Positions 44,545 to 54,790 are shown, numbered from the stretch's first letter. The stretch is 64,000 nt of DNA from Anaerobiospirillum thomasii (GCF_900445255.1 NZ_UAPU01000007.1:760001-824000); one strand, 5' to 3'. Translations and numbers: made by a program. Notes: generated by a model not told the origin, from the letters alone.

Positions 44545-45792
44545 ATGTCAGGTGTTTTGGCCATGATTTTAGCAGGCGGTGAGGGTACCCGTCTGATGCC
44601 ACTTACCAAATCAAGAAGTAAACCTTCAGTTCCTTTTGGTGGCAGCTACCGTCTTATTGATTTTGTTTTAAACAACTTTGTAAACTCCGGCATCATCAGA
44701 ATTTATGTTATAACGCAGTATAAGTCACAGTCACTTTACATGCACCTGAAAAACGGCTGGACCGTAAGCGGTATTCCAAACTGCTTTATCGATACCATTC
44801 CTGCACAGATGCGTACCGGCAAGGACTGGTATAAAGGCACAGCTGATGCCATCTATCAGAACCTGACCTTTATTGAAGATCAGTATGCAGATGACGTCTG
44901 TATCTTTGGATCTGATCATATATACAAGATGAATATACGTCAGATGCTGCAGTACCATCAGAACAACAAGGCCTCATTGACAGTGGCTGCCATGCGTATG
45001 CCATCTAGTGAGGTTGCCGGCCGCTTCGGCGTCATCGAGGTTGATGCCATGGGTCGTATGATAGGCTTTGCTGAAAAGCCTAAGGTTCCAAAAGAAATAC
45101 CTGGAGATCCAGGCTACAGCCTTGTGTCTATGGGTAACTACATATTTAAATCAGAAGTACTGAGCAAGGAATTGCGCGAGGATGCCGATGATGTAAATTC
45201 AAGCCATGACTTTGGCAATGACATCATTCCAAAACTCTTCCCACGCGGCAATGTATATGTCTATGATCTGTCAAACAATGTCATTGAAGGTGAGCCTCGT
45301 GAAGTATACTGGAGAGATGTTGGATCTATTGATGCATACTGGGATGCTCACATGGATTTATTAAAGGAAAAACCAGATTTTTCACTATTTAATCTGCAGT
45401 GGCCGCTGCATACCTTCTATCCGCCTCTACCACCTGCCTATTTCTCAGATACAAGAAACAATCACTCTCTTGTCTCGCACTCTATGATCTCAGCTGGCTG
45501 CAAGATTGTAGGAGCCACCATCAAAAAATCAGTGCTGGGCTTTAGATGCTCTGCCGATGATGGTGCTACAGTAGAGGACAGCGTGCTTATCGGTGATATA
45601 AAAATAGGAAAGGGCTGCAAGATACGCAGAGCCATTATTGACCGCCACGTGGAAATTGCTCCAGGCTTTACCTTGGGCTATGACACAGAGGCTGACATGA
45701 AACTTGTTGACAACAATGATAAAACATGTCCACAGATGTCAAAGAATGGTATTATTGTAATACCTAAGGGAATGCGTCTTGGCTTTGACTGA
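44545..45792 (+). CDS. glgC: Glucose-1-phosphate adenylyltransferase GlgC
   Basis: 415 residues. It makes ADP-glucose for glycogen synthesis. LAGGEGTRLMPLTKSRSKPSVPFGG is the nucleotide-binding signature, FGSDHIYKMN the metal site region, GFAEKP the substrate lysine loop, and the C-terminal left-handed beta helix carries VLGFRCSADDGATVEDSVL. A GAGGTG ribosome site precedes the ATG. It is followed by glgA after 54 bases, so the two form a unit. Confidence 0.96.
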   Translation: MSGVLAMILAGGEGTRLMPLTKSRSKPSVPFGGSYRLIDFVLNNFVNSGIIRIYVITQYKSQSLYMHLKNGWTVSGIPNCFIDTIPAQMRTGKDWYKGTADAIYQNLTFIEDQYADDVCIFGSDHIYKMNIRQMLQYHQNNKASLTVAAMRMPSSEVAGRFGVIEVDAMGRMIGFAEKPKVPKEIPGDPGYSLVSMGNYIFKSEVLSKELREDADDVNSSHDFGNDIIPKLFPRGNVYVYDLSNNVIEGEPREVYWRDVGSIDAYWDAHMDLLKEKPDFSLFNLQWPLHTFYPPLPPAYFSDTRNNHSLVSHSMISAGCKIVGATIKKSVLGFRCSADDGATVEDSVLIGDIKIGKGCKIRRAIIDRHVEIAPGFTLGYDTEADMKLVDNNDKTCPQMSKNGIIVIPKGMRLGFD

Positions 45793-45846
45793 TTAAGATG
45801 TTGAAATAGAAAGTTTAGTAATAATTGCTTATAGGATAGTGTATTT

Positions 45847-47298
45847 ATGCGCGTGTTATTTATATCATCAGAAGTTGCAGATATTATAAAAACCGGGGGC
45901 CTTGCCGACGTGGCAAAAGCTTTACCTGCAGCCCTTATCAAAAAGGGTCATGAGGTTAAAGTTGTCATGCCTTGCTACAGCGTAATCAAAGACTATAAGG
46001 AACTTCCCGTTATAGGCACTGCAGCTATCAATAAAGATACACCGCTTGAAAAACGCTTTGCTATAAGACAGAAAATACTAAACGGCAATGTAGAGGTCTG
46101 GCTGATTGAATACGATCAGTACTTTGACAGAACCTCACTTTATGGTGACAACAATCAGGCTTATTTTGACAATGGCGAGCGCTATGCCTTTTTATCGGCA
46201 GCTGCCCTTGAAGCTACCAAGGCCATGGATTTTAAGCCTGATATTGTACACTGCAACGACTGGCATGCAGGCCTAGTGCCTATGATACTGCGCATCAAGT
46301 ATGCCAAAGATGAGTTTTTTGAAAAGACACGCTCTGTTATAACCATTCACAACGGTGCCTTCCAGGGTGTTTTTGACCGTTCACAGATTAACTTTATTCC
46401 TGAGATTATGTACGTCTACAACGATATGATCTCTCAGGGTCAGTATATTAACTTTTTAAAATGCGGCGTATTCTACGCCGATAAGATAAATACAGTAAGT
46501 CCGGGCTATGCCAAGGAGCTTACCACCTATCTTGGCGGTCATGGCATGACCAAAAACTTCCAGGACAGATATGCCGATCTGTGCGGTATAGTCAACGGCT
46601 GTGACTACAGCGACTGGGATCCTGAAACAGATAAACACCTTCTTATCCGCTATAACATAACCACAATGGAAGAGAAGATTTTAGGCAAATACTTTTTACA
46701 AAAACGTTTAGGACTTGCCATGGGAGATATGCCTTTGTACGGCATGGTGGCCCGTCTTACCGATCAGAAGGGTATAGGCATACTTATACCTATTCTTGAT
46801 AACTTCTTAAAACATAAGGTACAGGTAGTTATTCAGGGTACAGGCGATCCTAAATTTGCCCATGAGCTTGAGGAGCTGCAAAAGAGACATAAAGATAAAT
46901 TTGTCTTTATCTCAGCCTATGATGAGAGCATAGCCCATCAGATTGAGGCAGGCTCAGACTTCTTCTTGATGCCTTCAATCTTTGAGCCTTGCGGATTAAA
47001 TCAGATTTACTCTCTTGCCTATGGTACACTGCCTATTGTAAGAGCTGTAGGTGGACTTAAAGATACAGTTATAGACTATGATCAGCACAAAGATATAGGC
47101 AATGGCTTTGTCTTTGAAGAGCCAAGCTCAGAGGATCTGCTCTCATGTATGCGCCGTACTTTAATTTTCTATCTTGAGGATCAGGAGGAAATGCAGCGTA
47201 TCAAGAGAAATGCTATGCGCGTAAGATTTGAGTGGGAGGACTCCTCTACCCACTATGAAGAACTCTATAAGCAGGCCCTGCAAAAACCAAAGTGGTAA
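45847..47298 (+). CDS. glgA: Glycogen synthase GlgA (ADP-glucose type)
   Basis: 483 residues, GT5 family. The N-terminal ISSEVADIIKTGGLADVAKALP contains the KTGGL ADP-glucose motif. VHCNDWHAGLVP follows, and the C-terminal domain has FFLMPSIFEPCGLNQIYSLAYGTLPIVRAVGGLKDTV, including the catalytic glutamate region. It extends glycogen from ADP-glucose made by GlgC. No branching enzyme gene is present in the window. A strong terminator follows. Confidence 0.96.
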   Translation: MRVLFISSEVADIIKTGGLADVAKALPAALIKKGHEVKVVMPCYSVIKDYKELPVIGTAAINKDTPLEKRFAIRQKILNGNVEVWLIEYDQYFDRTSLYGDNNQAYFDNGERYAFLSAAALEATKAMDFKPDIVHCNDWHAGLVPMILRIKYAKDEFFEKTRSVITIHNGAFQGVFDRSQINFIPEIMYVYNDMISQGQYINFLKCGVFYADKINTVSPGYAKELTTYLGGHGMTKNFQDRYADLCGIVNGCDYSDWDPETDKHLLIRYNITTMEEKILGKYFLQKRLGLAMGDMPLYGMVARLTDQKGIGILIPILDNFLKHKVQVVIQGTGDPKFAHELEELQKRHKDKFVFISAYDESIAHQIEAGSDFFLMPSIFEPCGLNQIYSLAYGTLPIVRAVGGLKDTVIDYDQHKDIGNGFVFEEPSSEDLLSCMRRTLIFYLEDQEEMQRIKRNAMRVRFEWEDSSTHYEELYKQALQKPKW

Positions 47299-47361
47299 GG
47301 TTTTAAATAAAATGCTGCAATGCTGACTGCAGCTATAATAAAATGTGTTTATACAGATCTT

Positions 47362-47392
47362 TTCAGGAGCTATTTTACTAGCTCCTTTTTTA
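47362..47392 (+). terminator. Terminator of glgCA
   Basis: AGGAGCT/AGCTCCT hairpin followed by six T. Confidence 0.92.
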
Positions 47393-47396
47393 TCTG

Positions 47397-48551
47397 TTAT
47401 GAGCTCTGAGAGCTTTTATCCAGAGACGGCCAGTTAACAATAAGGGTTTTAACCAGGGTAGCCAGAGGTATGGCTAAAAATACACCCCAGAAGCCCCAGA
47501 GTTGACCGAAGATTAAAATGGCAGCAAGAATAGAAAAGGCATCAAGATTAAGTGCCTTGGAAAAGAGCATTGGTGTTAACACATTACTGTCTAAAAGCTG
47601 AATTATGGTATAGACCAGAAGCAGATAAAGCAGTGTTGAGCTAAATCCAAACTGAAAAATAGCCACAAACAGAACAGGTACAGCAATAAGCACTGCTCCT
47701 ACATATGGAATAACTACAGACAGACCGACACCAATACCTAAGAATATGGCATAGTTGAGATTAAAGCACATAAGGGCTATGGTATTGACAATACTTATAA
47801 CCACAATGTGCAGTACCTTGCCTCTTATATAGCCTGAAATCTGCTCATTGATGCTAGGCCATAGTCTTTTCATCAATACCTGATTGTTTGGCAGCACATA
47901 GGTTGCCATTCTTGTCTGTAAATCCTTTTTATTTAAAAGCATTAAAAAGGAAAATATAGGTACGATAATAAGATACACAATCCAAGTAAAGGCATTGACC
48001 ACTGAAGGTACAAGCTGTGTACGCATGATACCAGCCCAGATCTCAAGCAGCTGTACTCTTATCTTTTTAACTGTATTGAGCAGAGTCTGCTCATTTAACA
48101 TGGCCGTGACAGAGTCTGGCATCTTGTCAAAAATGTCATAAAGATTGGCCACAATAAGCATATCTATATCATTTACCGTTATTGTCTCAACATCATCCAT
48201 TTGATGCATGGTCGATACGGCATCCTGACTCATGGCCACAATAGTGGTATAAAACTGTACGCCCTGATCTATGATTAAAGGTACGACAAGCAGTGCAAAG
48301 AGCACGCACACAGAAATAAAGGCCGTCATGACAAGGGAGGTGGCCAGAGTACGTCCCATGTGCATTTTATGCTGTATCTTCTCCACCGCTCCATCAAGGC
48401 AGTAGGCAATGCACAAAGCTATTACTATAGGACCTACAAGCCACATAAAGTAATAGACCATTATAAAAACTACAAAAAGTACCAGACCAAATTCAACCGT
48501 TCCTGGCTCTGAAAAATGACGTCTGTACCAGTTTTGAAATAATTTATACAT
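47397..48551 (-). CDS. AI-2E family (PerM-like) membrane protein
   Basis: 384 residues with about eight membrane helices. It has the family pattern VGPIVIALCIAYCLDGAVEKIQ near the N-terminus, LGIGVGLSVVIPYVGAVLIAVPV, QLLDSNVLTPMLFSKALNLD and a C-terminal GFWGVFLAIPLATLVKTLI. Members range from autoinducer-2 exporters to sodium/proton antiporters, so the substrate is open. It stands alone on the minus strand between glgA and the M48 protease. Confidence 0.88.
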   Translation of the reverse strand: MYKLFQNWYRRHFSEPGTVEFGLVLFVVFIMVYYFMWLVGPIVIALCIAYCLDGAVEKIQHKMHMGRTLATSLVMTAFISVCVLFALLVVPLIIDQGVQFYTTIVAMSQDAVSTMHQMDDVETITVNDIDMLIVANLYDIFDKMPDSVTAMLNEQTLLNTVKKIRVQLLEIWAGIMRTQLVPSVVNAFTWIVYLIIVPIFSFLMLLNKKDLQTRMATYVLPNNQVLMKRLWPSINEQISGYIRGKVLHIVVISIVNTIALMCFNLNYAIFLGIGVGLSVVIPYVGAVLIAVPVLFVAIFQFGFSSTLLYLLLVYTIIQLLDSNVLTPMLFSKALNLDAFSILAAILIFGQLWGFWGVFLAIPLATLVKTLIVNWPSLDKSSQSS

Positions 48552-48813
48552 TTTAGCTTCCTTCTATATGATTATATTTTATCAAATTAAGAAGGTCCTA
48601 CCCTCTATTTATTTTGATATTGCAAGAACCCTCCCCCTATTAAGGCAAACGTTGCAGAGTCTTACACTTAAAGTCAATAATTTCTTTTATAAAGCCTACA
48701 TTGCTACAACATGTATCAATGTGCCATGCTATGTGGACAATAAATTATTATTGCTATAATCTATTTTTAAATGGCATCTTTTAAGATCTTGGATACAGAT
48801 AATAAGGATAAAT

Positions 48814-50244
48814 ATGCGTATCAGTAAACTTGCATGTACCTTAGCCATAATCATGGCACCGTTTGCAAGCTCTGGCAGTGAAATTAATATTCCAGATATT
48901 GGCACTGCTGGAGTTATGGGGCTTAGCGTGCAAAAAGAGCAGCAGATTGGTGAGTATTTTATACGTACTGCAAGAAGCTTTATGCCTGTTATTGACGATC
49001 CTGCTCTTGATGAGTATGTTGCATCTCTTGGCAACAAGCTTTTAATTAATGCCAATCATGTCAAATTCCCCTTTGACTTTTTTGTAGTCAAGGATACAAC
49101 ATTAAATGCCTCTGCCTTTCTTGGCGGCAAGGTCAGAATCAATTCAGGTCTTTTTTACTACTGTGACACTGAAGATGAATTTGCCTCGGTTATTGCCCAT
49201 GAAATAACCCATGTTACACAAAGACATATTGCCCGTTTTATTGAACAGCAGAGTGCACAGAGCCATCTGACAACAGGTGCCTTAGTAGGTGCCATTGTCA
49301 TGTCTCTTTTAAATCCGGCTGTTGGTATGGCAGCACTGACCTCAACCATGGGTGCTACCATGCAAAGCTCTATTAACTTTACACGCGACAATGAATATGA
49401 AGCTGACAGAATTGGCATTGAGCTTTTGTATAAAAGCGGTTTTAATCCCCGCGGCTCTACCGATCTGTTTAAAAAGCTTCAGGAGCAGCAGGGCAATATC
49501 AATCCTGCCTTTACTATGCTTATAGATCACCCTTTATCACAGATACGCGTCAGTGAAGCCAGTGCCAGAATTGCAACACTGCCAGCAAGAAAAGATTCAG
49601 ACAATCCAGATTTTTTCCTGGCCAAGGCCAGATCTGATGTTCGCTATATGAATCTGCAGCCAGATGCAATACTACAGGGGCTTGAGCATTCCAAGATGAA
49701 TGGAATTTATAAAAGCTATGTAAAAGCACTGTGTTATTTTGAGCTCAATGAACTTGATAAAGCTCAAAGTGCTCTGTCTGAATTGTCTGCACTTAAGAGC
49801 AATATCTTTGTTTTAGATCTGCAGACCGATATTGATTTAAAGCGTGGCAATATAAATCAGGCTATATCAAGACTGCAGCAGGCACGATCACGTCTTGGCG
49901 ATAACAAGACTGTGGTGTTGAACCTTGCCAATATCTATTATCAAAACGGCAGTTATGACAAGGCCAATACCTTGCTTGAGCGTTTTATCAAAAAACATCC
50001 TAATGATTTTACAGCCCTGTCTTTACTCTCAGAGTCCTACTTTAAATCTGGCAAGCGCTGTGAAGGTCTGCGCACCAGAGGCACATTTTTATCAAATATA
50101 GGCAATTACAATCTGTCCATAGCTCAGTTTAATGAAGCTTTGAATGTATGCAGCGATTCTATGACCAAGGAGAAAATAAAGGCTCAGGTTGTAGATCTAG
50201 TAAATCAGAGATCTTTTGATGAAGAGCTGAACAAAGGCATGTAG
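48814..50244 (+). CDS. BepA-like periplasmic M48 metalloprotease with TPR repeats
   Basis: 476 residues with a signal peptide (residues 1-22). The zinc motif HEITH is at residues 129-133, with the third ligand region NEYEADRIG near 193-201. The C-terminal half (about 265-460) is made of TPR-like helices (for example NLANIYYQNGSYDKANTLLERFIKKHPND). The arrangement matches BepA/YfgC, which assists or degrades outer-membrane proteins such as LptD at the BAM complex. It is a single gene, followed by the terminator of the opposing flagellin. Confidence 0.9.
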   Translation: MRISKLACTLAIIMAPFASSGSEINIPDIGTAGVMGLSVQKEQQIGEYFIRTARSFMPVIDDPALDEYVASLGNKLLINANHVKFPFDFFVVKDTTLNASAFLGGKVRINSGLFYYCDTEDEFASVIAHEITHVTQRHIARFIEQQSAQSHLTTGALVGAIVMSLLNPAVGMAALTSTMGATMQSSINFTRDNEYEADRIGIELLYKSGFNPRGSTDLFKKLQEQQGNINPAFTMLIDHPLSQIRVSEASARIATLPARKDSDNPDFFLAKARSDVRYMNLQPDAILQGLEHSKMNGIYKSYVKALCYFELNELDKAQSALSELSALKSNIFVLDLQTDIDLKRGNINQAISRLQQARSRLGDNKTVVLNLANIYYQNGSYDKANTLLERFIKKHPNDFTALSLLSESYFKSGKRCEGLRTRGTFLSNIGNYNLSIAQFNEALNVCSDSMTKEKIKAQVVDLVNQRSFDEELNKGM

Positions 50245-50295
50245 CTTTTTAAAATAGATAAGGCAAAGCTTGACTTATCTTAAAGACACATCTTA

Positions 50296-50327
50296 GAAAA
50301 AACAGGCAGGCCACTTAGAGCCTGCCC
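50296..50327 (-). terminator. Terminator of flagellin 6
   Basis: GGCAGGC/GCCTGCC hairpin with a T run on the minus strand. The arms differ from the GGAGGC type used by flagellins 1-4. Confidence 0.88.
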
Positions 50328-50358
50328 TTAAAAAAACAGAATTCAAATTTAGAAAGTA

Positions 50359-51267
50359 TTAGCCAAGCAGTGACAGGGCCAGCTGTGGTCTTGAGTTGGC
50401 CTGTGTCAGCATGGATGATGCTGCCTGCTGAATGATGGTCTGCTGTGACAGTTTAGCTGACTCTTCGGCAAAGTCTGTATCACGGATACGGGCACGGGCA
50501 TCAGATACGTTCATGGAGACATTTGACTGATTGCGGATTGATGATTCCATACGGTTCTGCATAGCACCTAGGTGTGAGCGCTGCTTATCAATAGCGGCAA
50601 TCAGACTGTCGGCTGCAGTAATGGCTAAAGTAGCCAGTGACTGCATACTTACAGTAAATGAGCCGGTAGCGCTGATACCTGCACTGCTGTCCATTGTGAT
50701 ATTTGCAGCTGATGCCAGACCATTCATAGTAAAGCCACCACTGTTGAATTTCATGGTCAGCTTGTCACCATTGTAGGCACCAACCTGTACAGTAAGCTCA
50801 CCTACAGAGTTCATAAGACCCTTCATGGTATTGGCTGCACCTGAGCCACCTGCGAGGATCTGATCGCCACCGAATTTGGTGTGACAGGCAATACGGGTGA
50901 TCTCTGATGAGAGCTGATCTACTTCCTGCTGAATGGCTTCACGATCCTTGGTATTATTGGTACCGTTAGCTGACTGAACAGCTAAGGTACGGATACGCTG
51001 CAGCATATTGCCCATTTCATCTAAGGCGCCCTCGGCAGTCTGAGCCAAAGCAATGCCATCATTGGTATTGCGGTTGCCCTGGTTTAAACCATTAATCTGT
51101 GAGGTTAAACGATCAGAAATCTGCAGACCGGCAGCGTCATCTTTAGCTGAGTTAATACGCATACCAGATGATAGTCTCTGATAGGTGGTATTTAAATTGT
51201 TGGTAGCATTGGTAAGATTGCGCTGACCATTAATTGAAGAAACATTGGTATTTACAAACAAGGCCAT
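50359..51267 (-). CDS. fliC: Flagellin 6
   Basis: 302 residues with the shared ends and a unique centre ([36 protein letters not shown]). It carries a cysteine in [10 protein letters not shown]. It also differs in the otherwise constant parts ([22 protein letters not shown]), so it is the most diverged of the intact minus-strand copies. It has its own sigma-28 promoter at 51312-51338. It is paired with flagellin 7 and about 35 kb from the main array. Confidence 0.97.
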   Translation of the reverse strand: MALFVNTNVSSINGQRNLTNATNNLNTTYQRLSSGMRINSAKDDAAGLQISDRLTSQINGLNQGNRNTNDGIALAQTAEGALDEMGNMLQRIRTLAVQSANGTNNTKDREAIQQEVDQLSSEITRIACHTKFGGDQILAGGSGAANTMKGLMNSVGELTVQVGAYNGDKLTMKFNSGGFTMNGLASAANITMDSSAGISATGSFTVSMQSLATLAITAADSLIAAIDKQRSHLGAMQNRMESSIRNQSNVSMNVSDARARIRDTDFAEESAKLSQQTIIQQAASSMLTQANSRPQLALSLLG

Positions 51268-51311
51268 AAGAAAACTCCTGCTTTATTTTTATTAAAATTT
51301 GTATAAATTTA

Positions 51312-51338
51312 TTAACGTCGGGTCAAAAGTTTTCTTTA
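51312..51338 (-). promoter_or_regulatory. Sigma-28 promoter of flagellin 6
   Basis: TAAA, a 15-base gap and GACGTTAA on the minus strand. Confidence 0.85.
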
Positions 51339-51581
51339 GTAGAATTTTTTAAAATTTTACAAAAAATTAACATTAACTTAAAAATAAGCACATAAAAATC
51401 AACCTTTTGCGAGCCTAAATATTTCCCGCAGATGATTTATTTAAAGCAACTTTTATATTATGTGGTCTTTATATTTAATAAACACAAAAATCAAAGCGAT
51501 AAACTGAACAATAATTATTGAATCATCATACTTTTACAGAAAATAAGCCAAGTATTGAGTTATCTTTAATACGGTTATGAC

Positions 51582-51613
51582 AAATAAACAGGCAGGCTGT
51601 TTAGAGCCTGCCC
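51582..51613 (-). terminator. Terminator of flagellin 7
   Basis: GGCAGGC/GCCTGCC hairpin with an imperfect T-rich tail on the minus strand, similar to that of flagellin 6. Confidence 0.8.
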
Positions 51614-51645
51614 TTTAAAAAAACAGAATTCAAATTTAGAAAGTA

Positions 51646-52545
51646 TTAGCCAAGCAGTGATAAAGCCAGCTGTGGTCTTGAGTTGGCCTGTGTCAGCATG
51701 GATGATGCTGCCTGCTGAATGATGGTCTGCTGTGACAGTTTAGCTGACTCTTCGGCAAAGTCTGTATCACGGATACGTGCACGTGCATCAGATACGTTCA
51801 TGGAGACATTTGACTGATTGCGAATTGATGATTCCATACGGTTCTGCATAGCACCTAAGTGAGCGCGCTGCTTGTCAATCTCGGCAATTACCTTATCTAC
51901 TGAATCAATAGCAAGGGCAGCTTCTGACTGAGCTGTAACCACAAATTTCGCTCCAGCAAAACCATGGTCGGCTGCAGTAGCACCTGCATTAATAGCTCTT
52001 GAGCCTAATACACTTAAGGTAAAGCCAGTGCTAAAACCAGTCATTTCAAGTGTGTCACCGTTATAGGCGCCAACCTGTAATTTGATTTTACCGCCATCTG
52101 TAACCAATGTACCGGTCGCAGCACTGCCGTTTAAAATTGAATTACCACCAAACTTGGTCTGACAGGCAATACGGGTAATTTCTGATGAGAGCTGATCTAC
52201 TTCCTGCTGAATTGCCTGACGATCCTTAGTGTTATTAGTACCGTTTGAGGCCTGCACAGCTAAGGTACGGATACGTTGTAACATGGAGGTCATTTCATCC
52301 ATGGCGCCTTCGGCAGTCTGAGCTAAAGCAATGCCATCATTGGTATTGCGATTGCCCTGGTTTAAACCATTAATCTGTGAGGTTAAACGATCAGAGATCT
52401 GCAAACCGGCAGCGTCATCTTTTGCTGAGTTAATACGCATACCAGATGATAGTCTCTGATAGGTGGTATTTAAATTGTTGGTAGCATTGGTAAGATTGCG
52501 CTGACCATTAATTGATGAAACATTGGTATTTACAAATAAGGCCAT
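51646..52545 (-). CDS. fliC: Flagellin 7
   Basis: 299 residues. The ends are conserved and the centre (NSILNGSAATGTL, then VTDGGKIKLQVG) resembles flagellin 2 at first and then differs. It carries a cysteine in [10 protein letters not shown]. It has its own sigma-28 promoter (52591-52617) and terminator. The shared start of the variable region with flagellin 2, 49 kb away, is a hint of past segment exchange between the two loci. Confidence 0.97.
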   Translation of the reverse strand: MALFVNTNVSSINGQRNLTNATNNLNTTYQRLSSGMRINSAKDDAAGLQISDRLTSQINGLNQGNRNTNDGIALAQTAEGAMDEMTSMLQRIRTLAVQASNGTNNTKDRQAIQQEVDQLSSEITRIACQTKFGGNSILNGSAATGTLVTDGGKIKLQVGAYNGDTLEMTGFSTGFTLSVLGSRAINAGATAADHGFAGAKFVVTAQSEAALAIDSVDKVIAEIDKQRAHLGAMQNRMESSIRNQSNVSMNVSDARARIRDTDFAEESAKLSQQTIIQQAASSMLTQANSRPQLALSLLG

Positions 52546-52590
52546 GTGAAAAGCTCCTATTTTATTTTTCTTTAAATTTGTTTATTTTTA

Positions 52591-52617
52591 TTAACGTCAG
52601 GTAAAACGTTTTCTTTA
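52591..52617 (-). promoter_or_regulatory. Sigma-28 promoter of flagellin 7
   Basis: TAAA, a 15-base gap and GACGTTAA on the minus strand. Confidence 0.85.
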
Positions 52618-52955
52618 ACTTTGCTTTAAACAATTTTACAAAAATTTCATATTTACTTTTAAAGAAGATGATAAATATCAGTCTCTTAGATGCAATTTTT
52701 TTTATAACAAGTACTCTAGATCGCATGTCAACAGCATCTGTCTTCGTTTTTTTAAAGTGCATGTTTTACTGCCTAAGAAAGATAAGTTAAAAGATCAAAC
52801 TCCTCAACTCTTGTTACCAAAGGCTTAAGTTATGCAAATGATTGAGTAAATATTTTGTCAAAATTAAGGTGGGACTTTTGCCATTGAAAAAGGCAGGATA
52901 TTTACTAACCTGCCTTGAGAGGATCACTGCCCTTATAGGGCAATACATGGAAATT
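52618..52955. other. Intergenic region upstream of flagellin 7
   Basis: About 340 AT-rich bases. The only clear features are two hairpins at its right end: GGCAGG/CCTGCC followed by T residues on the minus strand (52885-52917), which would end the transglycosylase transcript, and GCCC/GGGC (52929-52942). No gene seen. Confidence 0.6.
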
Positions 52956-53969
52956 TTAGCGGTTAAAGCTTAGATTCTGAGCATCTAATGTAGTGTTATC
53001 TTGTACACCAAGAGCATCCTCAAGCTTTGAGGCATGATCAATTGGAACTAAAAGACCACGTTGCTTATTACTCTTTAACGAGTCACTTAAGTATCCGGCA
53101 TTTAAGTGCTGCAGAGTTTTAATACCCACACCTGAGAGCTCTGCTGCCTTTTTCATTGAATTGATACGGCCGGCAATCGCTACACGTCGAAAGGCCGGAC
53201 GATTTTCAATTTCTGGTCTCTTGACGCCATAGGTCTCAGGATTTCTTAAGATATCTGCATAAGCCTTAAAGCGTTTTACATAGACATAGGCATATCTTGA
53301 GAGCTTGACATTGTTGATGCTGATCTTTTCAGCAGGTACTCCGCTCTTCTTGGCTCTTGAAATAGCCTTCTTTACTGCAAATTCACCCTGATTGTAGGCT
53401 GCAATTGCAAGATACCAGTTCTTGCTGCAGGCATTATATAGATGTTGCAGAAACTTTAATGAAGCATCTGTTGATTCTATAAAATCATAAAACTCATCGT
53501 AGTTGGAGCTTCGCTCTAAACCATAAGTTTTACCTGTTGATCTTATAAACTGCCATGGACCATGGGCACCTGCATGAGACTTGGCACGTGGATTAAAACC
53601 ACTCTCAAGCAGTGGCAGTGCGGCAAGCTCTAATGGCAGATTACGCTTTTTGAGCTCCGATAACAGATAATGCATAAACAGAGTTGAGGACTTCATGTGC
53701 GGCTCAAAAGAGCGGGCAAGTTTTTTAGCCTCCTTCTTCTCTGCCTTTGACAGTTTAATGTCAAGCATAAAGCGTGAGTCATTAAACAGTTCACTGTTCC
53801 ATAAAGAGCCATGCTTTACATTTGAACTTATTGAACTTTGTAGCTGATTCTTAAGTGCGCTCTGATTTGAATTGGAAAATACGGCGGCATTGTTGCTCTT
53901 ACATGCACTAAGTGCAATCAGGCCACTTACAGCCAGACTTCCAATAATCAGTAGTGTTTTCTTTATCAT
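52956..53969 (-). CDS. MltD-like lytic transglycosylase lipoprotein
   Basis: 337 residues. The lipobox LSAC (Cys23) predicts an outer-membrane lipoprotein. The SLT domain (about 95-230) has the catalytic glutamate in LPLLESGFNP (Glu122), then AGAHGPWQFIRSTGKTYGL and YLAIAAYNQGE, as in MltD. The C-terminal segment (AAELSGVGIKTLQHLNAG...) resembles the start of the MltD tail, but no clear LysM repeat is present and the protein is shorter than E. coli MltD. It cleaves peptidoglycan glycan strands. rnhA lies 40 bases upstream on the same strand. Confidence 0.88.
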   Translation of the reverse strand: MIKKTLLIIGSLAVSGLIALSACKSNNAAVFSNSNQSALKNQLQSSISSNVKHGSLWNSELFNDSRFMLDIKLSKAEKKEAKKLARSFEPHMKSSTLFMHYLLSELKKRNLPLELAALPLLESGFNPRAKSHAGAHGPWQFIRSTGKTYGLERSSNYDEFYDFIESTDASLKFLQHLYNACSKNWYLAIAAYNQGEFAVKKAISRAKKSGVPAEKISINNVKLSRYAYVYVKRFKAYADILRNPETYGVKRPEIENRPAFRRVAIAGRINSMKKAAELSGVGIKTLQHLNAGYLSDSLKSNKQRGLLVPIDHASKLEDALGVQDNTTLDAQNLSFNR

Positions 53970-54009
53970 TCACCCTACTTGGCATTAATTGCCAGTTGTT
54001 AAACACAAG

Positions 54010-54471
54010 TTATGAGATAAAACCAGAATCTTGGATCTTATCGTCACTATTTGCAGCAGTATTGGCCAGTCTGTCGCAGCGTTCATTTTCTGCATGACCG
54101 TTATGACCTTTAACCCAGCACCATGACAACTCGTGCTTTTGCACAAGCTCATCTAGCTGCTGCCACAAATCCTTATTTTTAACAGGAGTCTTTGAAGATG
54201 TTTTCCAGTTATTTTTCTTCCATCCTGCAATCCATGTGGTAATACCCTGCTTTACATACTGACTGTCAGTTGTAACTATTACCCTGCAAGACTCCCTCAA
54301 TGCAGACAGGCCTGCTATCACTGCCATGAGCTCCATACGATTGTTGGTCGTAAGTTCATAGCCCTGTGACAGTTCTTTTTCATGCCCCTTATATCTTAAT
54401 ATGGCTCCATATCCGCCAGGACCTGGATTGTTAAGGCATGAGCCGTCTGTAAATAAATAAACCTCTTTCAT
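54010..54471 (-). CDS. rnhA: Ribonuclease HI
   Basis: 153 residues, the standard size. The four acidic catalytic positions are visible: [34 protein letters not shown] and the C-terminal [11 protein letters not shown]. It removes RNA from RNA-DNA hybrids. It lies upstream of the transglycosylase gene; the IS1634-like element is inserted about 230 bases beyond its start. Confidence 0.96.
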   Translation of the reverse strand: MKEVYLFTDGSCLNNPGPGGYGAILRYKGHEKELSQGYELTTNNRMELMAVIAGLSALRESCRVIVTTDSQYVKQGITTWIAGWKKNNWKTSSKTPVKNKDLWQQLDELVQKHELSWCWVKGHNGHAENERCDRLANTAANSDDKIQDSGFIS

Positions 54472-54700
54472 AATGAAATATTTTCTACCAGATTTAAAAA
54501 CTCTTTAATAATTTACCAGATACCTAATCTTAGACAGCCTTTAGGGCTTTTAAGAATATGTGACAGCAAAATAAACAGTTTTGATATTTGCCGGTAAAAA
54601 ATATGGATAACCACCCCGTATCCTGGTGCCTATTATAGCAAAAAATCAAAAAAAACATAAACGATATTAAATATCTGATATATCCTAAATCCCCAAATTA
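54472..54700. other. Region between rnhA and the IS1634-like element
   Basis: About 230 AT-rich bases with no gene. It ends with TATATCCTAAATCCC (54680-54694), one arm of an inverted repeat whose other arm lies beyond the insertion at 56581-56595. Confidence 0.6.
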
Positions 54701-54740
54701 ATTATAGGGTAACATAATGGGGTAGCGTTATAATACCATA

Positions 54741-54790
54741 AAACTAGCATAAACAAGCGATTTTGAGACTTATATGCTAGTTTTTTTATG
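54741..54790 (+). terminator. Terminator-like hairpin inside the IS1634-like element
   Basis: AAACTAGCATA and TATGCTAGTTT arms followed by a T run, 45 bases before the transposase start. It would block transcription entering from outside. Confidence 0.75.

Larger units (their letters stand above)
51268..51645. other. Spacer between flagellins 6 and 7
   Basis: It holds the sigma-28 promoter of flagellin 6 and the terminator of flagellin 7. The AT-rich stretch between them, about 240 bases, shows nothing I can identify. Confidence 0.6.

Noticed and set aside
53000-53200. A LysM domain at the C-terminus of the MltD-like protein
   Set aside because: The segment only loosely resembles LysM and lacks the full repeat, so it was not annotated as one.
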